A DNA stretch of 64,000 nucleotides from Aculops lycopersici (Eukaryota; Arthropoda; Arachnida; Trombidiformes; Eriophyidae): positions 5,153,010-5,217,009 of the forward strand of contig WNKI01000001.1 in NCBI GenBank assembly GCA_015350385.1. The letters run 5' to 3'. The position numbers were made by a program, and so were the translations under genes. Positions 41,867 to 50,117 of this stretch are shown piece after piece (position 1 is the stretch's first letter; every line of letters starts with the position of its first letter). The notes beneath the pieces were generated by a model that worked only from the letters and a program-made list of their open reading frames with translations, did no database searches and had not been told where the DNA came from.

Positions 41867-42316
41867 AGTGATTAGATGCTCGTAGAAATGTCCATTTCGG
41901 ATGGAAATCGGCGACTGTGAGGATGCTACTCTGAACATTGATTGGACAGTTCAAGATGAGGCGTGGGCGGAATGATAGCTTTGGGGCGCCGCTAACGGCA
42001 TGTTCCACATCGAACCAGCATCTGTCAGGCGGTCGTTTGTTCTTGTTGTTTGGTCTCGAAATTTTCCATGACAAGAAAGATGGAACAGCCATCGAATTGA
42101 CTGACCGTGTCGGTCGTCCCGCAAACATCGGTCGAGGAGGGACTGAGATCTGCCGCCAAAGTTTGGCTTTTGTGGTGCTACACAACTTGTTCACCAGATT
42201 GGAAGTGCGCTCACCGGGTGTCATTAGTTTGGATCCCGAGTTCGAGAGAAGGTTAATTTTGTTAAATTATATCGAATACATATACTCAGCAGATCATCGA
42301 AAAATATTCAAGAAAA

Positions 42317-42721
42317 ATGGAACCGTCGCAACAGAGGGAATTGATTGAGGAAGCAAAAGAGGTGAGTGCTAGCAGAAACTTGCTGAAATTACAGGCAAAA
42401 GGTATCAAGTTGACTCCGGAGGAAACGGAGCTAATAGAACGGGTGGATAAGAGGCGCAAGGCCGCACTCGGTGACCTCATCTACAGGCGAAAAAAAATAA
42501 CTGAGAAGGTGGTGGAAACGCCTGAAATGATCGAAACTGAGAGATTGGTCGAGGACGCACTGAAAATATTGGAGTATGACGAGTTGCTCACTTTACAAAA
42601 GAGGGGCTTCGAACTCGCCTCATGGGAGTTGAGGTTAATTGAATACTACGATTCATTTCACGATGTCTCGTTCGATGAGCTCTACGCCAGCCGAATGGAA
42701 GCTACACAATCCGAGAGCTAA
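42317..42721 (+). CDS. 134-aa charged helical protein with internal duplication
   Basis: I do not recognise this protein. It has 134 residues, rich in Glu, Leu, Lys and Arg, with no signal peptide or membrane segment, and is probably a cytosolic or nuclear helical protein. The two halves are related. LLKLQAKGIKLTPEETELIERVD (about 22-44) aligns with LLTLQKRGFELASWELRLIEYYD (about 90-112), sharing the LL-LQ, G, L, E and LIE positions. The ATG follows AAAA, and an AATAAA lies about 100 bp after the stop, so it looks like a complete small gene. It sits between UBE2R and the 3' end of TRIP12. It could be lineage-specific. Confidence 0.7.
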   Translation: MEPSQQRELIEEAKEVSASRNLLKLQAKGIKLTPEETELIERVDKRRKAALGDLIYRRKKITEKVVETPEMIETERLVEDALKILEYDELLTLQKRGFELASWELRLIEYYDSFHDVSFDELYASRMEATQSES

Positions 42722-43134
42722 AACAGTTTCGATTGACTAACCGACGCAGAGCAACTGATGTAATCGTGATGGGCCGAGGAAATGCTTAGTCTTTCCGCTT
42801 GTATACTGATAGAATTGCACTGAATAAAATATACAAATCATTCTATAGAACTAAGCGCCGTCAAGTTCCGAACAGAGAGGACACTTTCTTTTTCTCCGAC
42901 TCTTTATTATTACTTGTTTTACACGTTATTGTATACTTATCATGTATTGGTTGATGTGTCTAGGACAACCACAAACCCATTCACTCACACGAGAGTTTCT
43001 CTAAGTATTGTGTTGGTCCAATCTTCGGACCAAATGGACTAATTTATTTTCTAGCTTCGTTCTTGAGCCATTCCTCACAGTATATTCTTGCTCCAGATCT
43101 CCTCCAGTGTCTCCCTTTCTCTTGACTTTGCATT
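42722..43134. terminator. convergent 3' UTR region, 134-aa gene / TRIP12
   Basis: On the + strand AATAAA lies at 42823-42828 for the small gene. On the - strand AATAAA lies at 42903-42908, about 230 bp past the TRIP12 stop. No further gene is seen. Confidence 0.55.
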
Positions 43135-46100
43135 CTAAGATAAGTGGAACGAGTTGCGACCCTCCTCACCGGAAATCCTCAGCTTCTCTCGCATTATCTC
43201 GCACGAACTGTACTCGGGTAGTTTGAGATAGTTGACGCAAGTCATGACACTTGGTAGGAAGTGGTCGGGATTCTGGCCGGGCTCAAGAGTCTTGCGAACA
43301 ATGGTCAGTGGCGGCGTCAAGCTCTTCAAACCTCCGAACGGCAAACGAGGCGAACCGGTAATGAATTGCAAGAACTTTCGTTGCTCGTCGGCATTGTATG
43401 AGCTAAGTATTTCGAATAGGTACTTGATTTGAATGCTCTCGTGAGTGAATCCGTGGTCAGTTTTGCAGGCGTCCATGAGCATTTTGACATCCCAATTCTG
43501 ATAACCTGAACCACAGAATAAGGCGTCCAACTCCTCCGGGTAGAACAACCTTAAGTGTTGCAATGGCACTATGGACTCGAATCCTTGCCTGAAAGACTCC
43601 ATCTGACGTCGAACGCCTTCGGTGAGTGTCCAATGGCGCAGAAGCTTGACGTATTGATCTAGGTTATCCAACTTTGTTTGGATGTACTTGCCGCCTTTTT
43701 TCAATTCTATAGACGAGTAGCCAGGTAGTGTGAAATCTAGGTTGAGATCTTCAATTGGGCAACCATCGAGGGTGAGAACCTCTGGACTAATGTCGGCAAA
43801 CAAATCGTCCGAGTTCAACATTAGCTGACCGCCGGCGCCACCCACCTGTTGTCTTAACTTATCCATACTCTTCGCAGTTGTCACCTTGTATTCGGCACCA
43901 CGAGAGCTTCCGCTCTGTCCAGATGCCTTGTGTGAGACCATGATGTTGTGCAACTGGGCAATGCGATGCATATGGAATAAGGATCTTGACATGGTAGGAT
44001 CTATTTGGGCCATGTCAGCCAAGTCCAAACTTCCCTCCTGGGTCAGGAGCCACTTGTAGAATGGCATACTGAACTTCATATCAATCATTCTTGAATCCAT
44101 TAAAGCTTTTGCCATGAATTTACCCAAGAGCTTGTAGCGATTACGAATCTTCGATAGGTTACCCAATTTGGTGTTTCTAGCCAACGGCATTGGGAACAGA
44201 CCTTGAGGTGAATAAATATACTTTTTAGATTGTTCGACAATCATTGGCTGTTGTTGCGCGGTCACAGTTGGTGGTGGTTGTAAAGCCGATGCAGGTGGTG
44301 GTTGGTGTGGTGTTATCTTGGCAGACTTGGTCTGGTATGATGATCTCAGTTTGGTTGCTGCAGCGGTCTTGCTATTTGGGACATTATTGTTGGTTGTCGC
44401 ATTATGATATCCTCTGGTTGATTCGTTTTTGCTTAGCTGCTGGCGAGTCCCACGAAAGTGGTCATCTGAACAGGCTAATCTCTCACCCTCGTTCCAATGT
44501 GAGTCGTCTTGTATCCTATCATCGGCAGTTTTTGATGTTGAGGCTTGATCCTTTTGATTTGAATTAAAGTCGGGCTCATTGAGGGACCTGGAGTCAGATA
44601 CAACCTCGCCTCGCCACATCTCAAGCTCAGCGTTTTGCATTTCGCGAGACACGAGAGCATAGAACTCAAGTGTTGGACCAAGTCCGGTTCCGACTTCATT
44701 CTCGTAGTAGATCTCTAGAACTGTTTTTGAGTTTGTTAACTCGTTCAAGATTCCTTCAGATTGACGGAACAAGTCCTCCCTATTAACCATTCTCTTTTTC
44801 CTCTCGAGCCTTGGTGCAACTCGATCCTCTGAGTTGCTCAACTCCGGTGTTGTATCCAATAAACGCTGCAGGGCTCGGTCGCGATCAAACGAGGTGACAT
44901 AGAATAGCAGCTGGCGAGTGTCGAATGGAATCAAGAATGGGCACGCGTATGTGAGTTGTGGAAGCCAGTTTGGAAGGTTGCCTGTCATGATGACAAGCGG
45001 ATCCTGCAGTTGTCTTGTTGCTTTAGCAGCCAGCTTGGTGTTGATAAACTCATTGTTTGGTATCACTTGGTGTGTCTCAAAGCTCAATCCATCGCGATAG
45101 AACCACGACCAGTGTCTATTGAGACCGAAGATTGCACGTAGTAGAACAATAATCTCGACTGAGGGATCCTTTAGGGTCACTGACTGCGGCAGCTTAGGAC
45201 TCAGATATGGGTCCAAGGGTGAGCTGACGGGAGGTGTTCTACCCTCGCTCCATAGGTCGTCCACAATCTTCTTCCTGGGTGCTGGCGTCCTCGAGAAGGC
45301 CGACGAGTAGAGAGATGAGGAAGAGTTGCGAGTATTGTAACGTCTTGCTGAGGATGAACTTGAACCGGCAGCGCTAGAGCCGTCGTTGGAGTTGTTGTCG
45401 TGTTCTGTTTTAGCGGTCATGCGTAAATCAGAGGGTCCCGAGTTGGCCATTGCGGCAGCCTGTGACCTTGAAACGCGTTTCGTTAGGTAAACTTGCGATG
45501 ATGCTGTACTGCTGGCAGCATTTGAGGTTGACGCGCCTCCAGCCGGCAAGGTCTCAACATACGGACGATAGTATATTGTGTGTGTCTCAGTCCACATGTT
45601 TGACTGTCCAACCACTTGCATGTCATTCTCCTCTGCATCGGTGCCTTGCATTCCAGATGTCCCAAATTGTCTAATCGCCTGGTAGACAGTCATATTATAA
45701 GGCAACACTTGATCACCAATTGAGAGTTGTAGACGGTGCCTTCCCGATGGCTGAGCCATAATGGTCATACTATCGTCCATTTCATCTGCAGAGTTGTCGT
45801 CGGAGTTCTCAGCGCTATCCCTGATCTTTGCGTATCCTCTGACAGTTAGATATTTTTCAATCGCCTGCACTATAGCCAATGGATCGATCTTGACTGGACC
45901 TCCCTTCCATTGGCGCAAGTTGGTGCACGACGGGTGTCGTTGTAGGTTACACTTCAGCTGGTGGGTGTTGAAAAATTTCAATGCCGAGGCACCGCGAGTA
46001 CCGCCACTTCCTAAGCCAACAAAGTCATGCACTCGAACTGGGAACTGTTCCAATTGCGAGATGCAGGCATTCAGTTTGTTTACAAGCGTCAATAAGGGTA

Positions 46101-49092
46101 TTGAGTCAACTTTGAGCTCATACTCGCTCAGAAGCAAGAGTAGGCGTCTAGGATCCTGAGGTAAACCAAGAAAGACGGATAGAAATGCCCTGATACGATT
46201 GTCTCGAGCCTCGTAGTTGCCATCTTCGACATAAGTCAATAGCTTGACGAGCTTGGAGACCAGTCCACTGTGTATGAGTTCGAATGATGAGATATCTCCC
46301 TCGGACAGGACCGACTTTACCTGTTGTAATGCTTGAATCATATTGTCGTCGAGCATTTCGAGTGCACTTGTGAGCTTGCTCAGGATATCCATCGCATTGT
46401 TTGAATCACCGGACACACCGAGATTAGTTCTATCGTCGAAGGTTTGTGCTTGCCTAACAATCCAGTCTCTGACTTCTTCCTTCTTGTTACTTGAAGAAGT
46501 ACTGGGCTTGTTCGCCAACTTTTTGAATTGATGCATCACACCCTCTCGGCGGAAGTAAACAGAGAATATGTCTGGCAGTTTATCCATCAGGATCATGGCC
46601 ATTTGAATGGCACCAACCAAGATTCGTTGATCGCTTGATGTTAACATGGCGGCTACATGGCTCGAAACTGGATGGTTTTTCAGTAATTGCCGTAAAGTTT
46701 CAGTGGGACTATAATAGATGATCCTAAGGAAGGCGGATATGCACTTGTGACGAACTGATGTTCCGGCGGAACTTCCGTAGATCTCATAGAGGACTCCAAA
46801 TAGAGACTGAGCAAAGTTTTCCAATATCTTTGGGTTATTCTGTATATACTCGACCCTTGGGTCCTTATTGAGCTCTTTGCGCCCTTGTTGCTCGTGAGCG
46901 AACTCTGTGATCACAGCCTGAGGTAATTGGTGGTTGATCTTGCGTTGAACTGGACGTGATAGTTCCGTTTCATCATTTATCTGTTGCATAGTTGTAAAGT
47001 CAATTGTATACGTTTTACCCATCGTCACTAGCGTGACCTCCTCATCACCAGCCCTGTGAGCGGTGTCTATCAGTTTGTTATCAACAGTATTGTAACGATG
47101 CCATATGCCACGGTCGTCTCGCCATTGCCAGACTACCGACTCTTGGGAGAGGTTATTGTCCTTGTCGAGGAGTGAGTTCACAGTGAAGATTCCGTTAGTA
47201 GGAAGCTTGGGCATCAATTCTGCTATCAATGATGTTATTTCATACAATTCTTGAGGTGTCCGGTTCAACAATTCAACACTCTCGTTCATCTTGCTTATTG
47301 ATGAGCTGGAGCTAGAGGTACTCTCATTCAATATGCTAACGACGCTGGTGTTTCCAATATCACCACTTGCATTCTTGCTCGTAGACTTTTGACCGACTAA
47401 GAGATATCGAATTGTTGCAACGATTTCCGTTGACAACAAACGAACGGCCAACTCTGGGCAACTTTGGCACATCAAGGCTAGCATTCGAACGACCATCACA
47501 AAGGTATTGATACTGATCAACGACGGAGAGGACAGTAATAATTGCGTTAGATTATCAAGTAAGCTTCCACCAGCAACCTCCATCAATATTGTGGGCTCAT
47601 TTTGAAAGTGTTCAACTAATCTTGAGAAAGCAAGTATGATACTTTCAACACTCTTCTTGTCTGTCGATGTTAGATGAGAACTCAGTGTGACTAGCGAATC
47701 CTGAATAAACTTGAACTCATCAGGCGTTATATTCTGGCAACAGTTTGCGGCGATTGTTAATGCAGATCTTTGGGCGTTGATGGAGAAGAAATCCAGGTAG
47801 GTTAGACAGGCTGATACGCCGCGTTCGTGTAAGATAGCTCTGCTATGCCGTCGGGAAAGCATCTCGAGAGCTGTTAGCGATTGTTCGGCCACATCCATGC
47901 ACTGGATGGCTTGCAATTTTTCCAGAAAGCTAGGCACGGCATCGACAACAACGGAGGCGGATCTAGGCAGTGACTCCATCATATAGGTTAATGCTCGGCA
48001 AGCGTGATTCATGATGTCAAAGTTGTGCTCCATGTTGAGGAGTTGGATCAGATTGGGTACAGCAAGCTTAACGGGGAACCCGGCCAGAGTGTCCTCGTTG
48101 CCCATAACTAGGAGCTGGCACATCTCCATGACTGTTTGCAACTGTTGTCCCTCGTCACCATGAGCCTTGAGACCTTGAACTAGTTGGTGAGCTTTGCTCG
48201 AAGAACTGGAACCAATCGTTCTATGTAGCAGGGTTTGCATACGAGGTCCTAAAGCGCCAAATAAGTGCGAGGGCACACCTCTGGCCTCGAGGATGGCTTG
48301 CAATCTACTCATCTCAATCTCATCAGGCTCCGTGTCGCTAGTGACCATTGAGACGGCTGCGAACGAGGGTATGTTGCTCATGCCAGAGGTCGCGTCGCCA
48401 GATTGATTGGTGCCAGAGCTACCGCTTGGCCCGCTGCCTCCGCCGGCGCCTCTACTGCTACTTCCGGCGATAATAGAACCGGTATTGGTAGGTGCGTTGC
48501 TGTTTGCCGATGATGTTTGCTGGTCTCCTGCACCAACGTTGACCAACCCAGGATTCTGGGTTGTGTTGTTGGAACCCGTGGTGAGTTGTTGATGTGATTG
48601 CTGGTGTCTGTGATGAGCAGATTCGGTGGTGCTTGCTGCGGCTAGTGATGATGAAGATGGTGCTGTTGCTGTCGCCGATGAAGAGGAACTGGTGGTTTGT
48701 GGTGCGGTGGTTGAAGATGATTCTATTGCGTTACCGTTGTTATTGTTCGCCGATGCGGTCATATTTGAGCCGCTGCCACCGACTACAACAACCGACGCCC
48801 TTTGTTGTGGATGTGGTTGCTTGTGAGCCGATTGAGATTGCAGCGATTGCTGAATAGCAACTCGATTGTCTGTATTCAACGACGACGATGCCGCGACGAC
48901 TTGACCAGCTGAAGCCTGTGACAAAGACGACGACGACGACGACGAAGTCGAATGATTAATCGTTGCTCCTGTTGTTGTTGTTGCTGCTCCTGATGCTGCT
49001 ACTGGTGACGATGAAGATGAGTGATGTTGAGTCTTGGTCTCATCAGACGAAGTCCCTCGTGCGCACAACCTTTTAGTCTGGCTGGCATACAT
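43135..49092 (-). CDS. TRIP12: HECT E3 ubiquitin ligase TRIP12 (ctrip)
   Basis: E3 ligase of the ubiquitin-fusion degradation and DNA-damage pathways, nuclear in other animals. The 1985-aa protein (human 1992) has a Ser/Thr/Ala/Asn-rich N-terminus (1-255), armadillo repeats (about 260-520), and a WWE domain (about 650-725, starting VVWQWRDDRGIWH). A conserved middle block contains ALKFFNTHQLKC, and the HECT region occupies the C-terminal third. The catalytic cysteine is C1952 in PSVMTCVNYLKLP, exactly 33 residues from the end as in the human protein. A disordered insert of roughly 120 residues (about 1485-1610, Ser/Gln/Pro-rich) interrupts the HECT N-lobe where human TRIP12 has about 20 residues. 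It is one exon of almost 6 kb. Its start codon and promoter lie inside the palindrome shared with ARMC8. Confidence 0.97.
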   Translation of the reverse strand: MYASQTKRLCARGTSSDETKTQHHSSSSSPVAASGAATTTTGATINHSTSSSSSSSLSQASAGQVVAASSSLNTDNRVAIQQSLQSQSAHKQPHPQQRASVVVVGGSGSNMTASANNNNGNAIESSSTTAPQTTSSSSSATATAPSSSSLAAASTTESAHHRHQQSHQQLTTGSNNTTQNPGLVNVGAGDQQTSSANSNAPTNTGSIIAGSSSRGAGGGSGPSGSSGTNQSGDATSGMSNIPSFAAVSMVTSDTEPDEIEMSRLQAILEARGVPSHLFGALGPRMQTLLHRTIGSSSSSKAHQLVQGLKAHGDEGQQLQTVMEMCQLLVMGNEDTLAGFPVKLAVPNLIQLLNMEHNFDIMNHACRALTYMMESLPRSASVVVDAVPSFLEKLQAIQCMDVAEQSLTALEMLSRRHSRAILHERGVSACLTYLDFFSINAQRSALTIAANCCQNITPDEFKFIQDSLVTLSSHLTSTDKKSVESIILAFSRLVEHFQNEPTILMEVAGGSLLDNLTQLLLSSPSLISINTFVMVVRMLALMCQSCPELAVRLLSTEIVATIRYLLVGQKSTSKNASGDIGNTSVVSILNESTSSSSSSISKMNESVELLNRTPQELYEITSLIAELMPKLPTNGIFTVNSLLDKDNNLSQESVVWQWRDDRGIWHRYNTVDNKLIDTAHRAGDEEVTLVTMGKTYTIDFTTMQQINDETELSRPVQRKINHQLPQAVITEFAHEQQGRKELNKDPRVEYIQNNPKILENFAQSLFGVLYEIYGSSAGTSVRHKCISAFLRIIYYSPTETLRQLLKNHPVSSHVAAMLTSSDQRILVGAIQMAMILMDKLPDIFSVYFRREGVMHQFKKLANKPSTSSSNKKEEVRDWIVRQAQTFDDRTNLGVSGDSNNAMDILSKLTSALEMLDDNMIQALQQVKSVLSEGDISSFELIHSGLVSKLVKLLTYVEDGNYEARDNRIRAFLSVFLGLPQDPRRLLLLLSEYELKVDSIPLLTLVNKLNACISQLEQFPVRVHDFVGLGSGGTRGASALKFFNTHQLKCNLQRHPSCTNLRQWKGGPVKIDPLAIVQAIEKYLTVRGYAKIRDSAENSDDNSADEMDDSMTIMAQPSGRHRLQLSIGDQVLPYNMTVYQAIRQFGTSGMQGTDAEENDMQVVGQSNMWTETHTIYYRPYVETLPAGGASTSNAASSTASSQVYLTKRVSRSQAAAMANSGPSDLRMTAKTEHDNNSNDGSSAAGSSSSSARRYNTRNSSSSLYSSAFSRTPAPRKKIVDDLWSEGRTPPVSSPLDPYLSPKLPQSVTLKDPSVEIIVLLRAIFGLNRHWSWFYRDGLSFETHQVIPNNEFINTKLAAKATRQLQDPLVIMTGNLPNWLPQLTYACPFLIPFDTRQLLFYVTSFDRDRALQRLLDTTPELSNSEDRVAPRLERKKRMVNREDLFRQSEGILNELTNSKTVLEIYYENEVGTGLGPTLEFYALVSREMQNAELEMWRGEVVSDSRSLNEPDFNSNQKDQASTSKTADDRIQDDSHWNEGERLACSDDHFRGTRQQLSKNESTRGYHNATTNNNVPNSKTAAATKLRSSYQTKSAKITPHQPPPASALQPPPTVTAQQQPMIVEQSKKYIYSPQGLFPMPLARNTKLGNLSKIRNRYKLLGKFMAKALMDSRMIDMKFSMPFYKWLLTQEGSLDLADMAQIDPTMSRSLFHMHRIAQLHNIMVSHKASGQSGSSRGAEYKVTTAKSMDKLRQQVGGAGGQLMLNSDDLFADISPEVLTLDGCPIEDLNLDFTLPGYSSIELKKGGKYIQTKLDNLDQYVKLLRHWTLTEGVRRQMESFRQGFESIVPLQHLRLFYPEELDALFCGSGYQNWDVKMLMDACKTDHGFTHESIQIKYLFEILSSYNADEQRKFLQFITGSPRLPFGGLKSLTPPLTIVRKTLEPGQNPDHFLPSVMTCVNYLKLPEYSSCEIMREKLRISGEEGRNSFHLS

Positions 49093-49534
49093 AAGCAGAC
49101 GAGAGTGGTGTCGAGTTTTGCTTAGACGATCGAGTGATTTGGAGTTGAGTTTACACTATCATCCAAATCCTGAGAGGTTTTTGTTCGGTTGGAATTGCAT
49201 ATGTTAGCCAAGAAATAATTGATGCAATTTTCCGCTCTGGTGTAATACAATCTTGATCTCTATTCTATAGTATTTTGATACAATTCAGTCAATGGTTGCA
49301 ATATTATGACCGGCCAAATAGATATTCGTGGATAGATATCGAACGATCCAATATGATGGGTAAATTTGGATTATCTCAAGACTAACCGTTTTATTCAATA
49401 TTTGTATCAATAATATTCTCCAGTACTAAATAACAACACTGGCACTGGAATAGGTGCCACCAAAAACAAGTTTCTACGTCCAGTGATAATATGATGAATT
49501 GTAAATAAGTAGTCTTCTCATTAGTAGTGAGGAC
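49018..49534. repeat. left arm of the TRIP12/ARMC8 palindrome
   Basis: Every position x pairs with 99135 minus x on the right arm. From 49093 to 49534 (TRIP12 leader and promoter) I find one mismatch (49241) and no gaps against the reverse complement of 49601-50042. The similarity runs through the start codon into TRIP12 coding sequence, where it decays after about 17 codons. Confidence 0.95.
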
Positions 49535-50042
49535 CAACAAAAAATAGGATTAGGCCGAGACGATTTTTTGAGTCAGTTTCTCACATGATTGTTCATTTTT
49601 GTCCTCACTACTAATGAGAAGACTACTTATTTACAATTCATCATATTATCACTGGACGTAGAAACTTGTTTTTGGTGGCACCTATTCCAGTGCCAGTGTT
49701 GTTATTTAGTACTGGAGAATATTATTGATACAAATATTGAATAAAACGGTTAGTCTTGAGATAATCCAAATTTACCCATCATATTGGATCGTTCGATATC
49801 TATCCACGAATATCTATTTGGCCGGTCATAATATTGCAACCATTGACTGAATTGTATCAAAATACTATAGAATAGAGATCAAGATTGTATTACGCCAGAG
49901 CGGAAAATTGCATCAATTATTTCTTGGCTAACATATGCAATTCCAACCGAACAAAAACCTCTCAGGATTTGGATGATAGTGTAAACTCAACTCCAAATCA
50001 CTCGATCGTCTAAGCAAAACTCGACACCACTCTCGTCTGCTT
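49093..50042. promoter_or_regulatory. symmetric bidirectional promoter, TRIP12 / ARMC8
   Basis: This 950-bp spacer between two divergent start codons is itself a palindrome, so both genes carry the same proximal 442 bp in the same orientation relative to their starts. The 66-bp centre (49535-49600) is not symmetric. No TATA box is clear. Equal regulation of both genes is the natural inference. Confidence 0.75.
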
Positions 50043-50117
50043 ATGTATGCCAGCCAGACTAAAAGGTTGTGCGTACGAGGGACTTCGTCTGATGAGACTA
50101 GAGTTCAACATCACTCA
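49601..50117. repeat. right arm of the TRIP12/ARMC8 palindrome
   Basis: Reverse complement of 49018-49534. It reaches through the ARMC8 start codon: A at 50043 pairs with the TRIP12 start at 49092. The first coding difference is at nucleotide 32 (Ala11 in TRIP12, Val11 in ARMC8), and differences increase from codon 19 on. Confidence 0.95.

Larger units (their letters stand above)
41582..42316. other. intergenic DNA with degenerate coding remnants
   Basis: It begins with the UBE2R 3' UTR and ends with the leader of the 134-aa gene. Between them, 41800-41866 is a broken PLC-beta fragment. The stretch 41880-42260 has gene-like composition and long open frames on both strands but no recognisable protein in any frame. 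I read it as possible pseudogene remains of unknown origin. Confidence 0.5.

Noticed and set aside
41745..42224. A 159-codon open frame (-)
   Set aside because: Its end is the antisense of the PLC-beta fragment, so the frame is at least partly accidental.
49018..50117. The palindrome as an assembly or amplification artefact
   Set aside because: The arms lead into two different intact genes, and their coding parts have diverged in sequence and length, which an artefact would not produce. Long reads should still confirm it.
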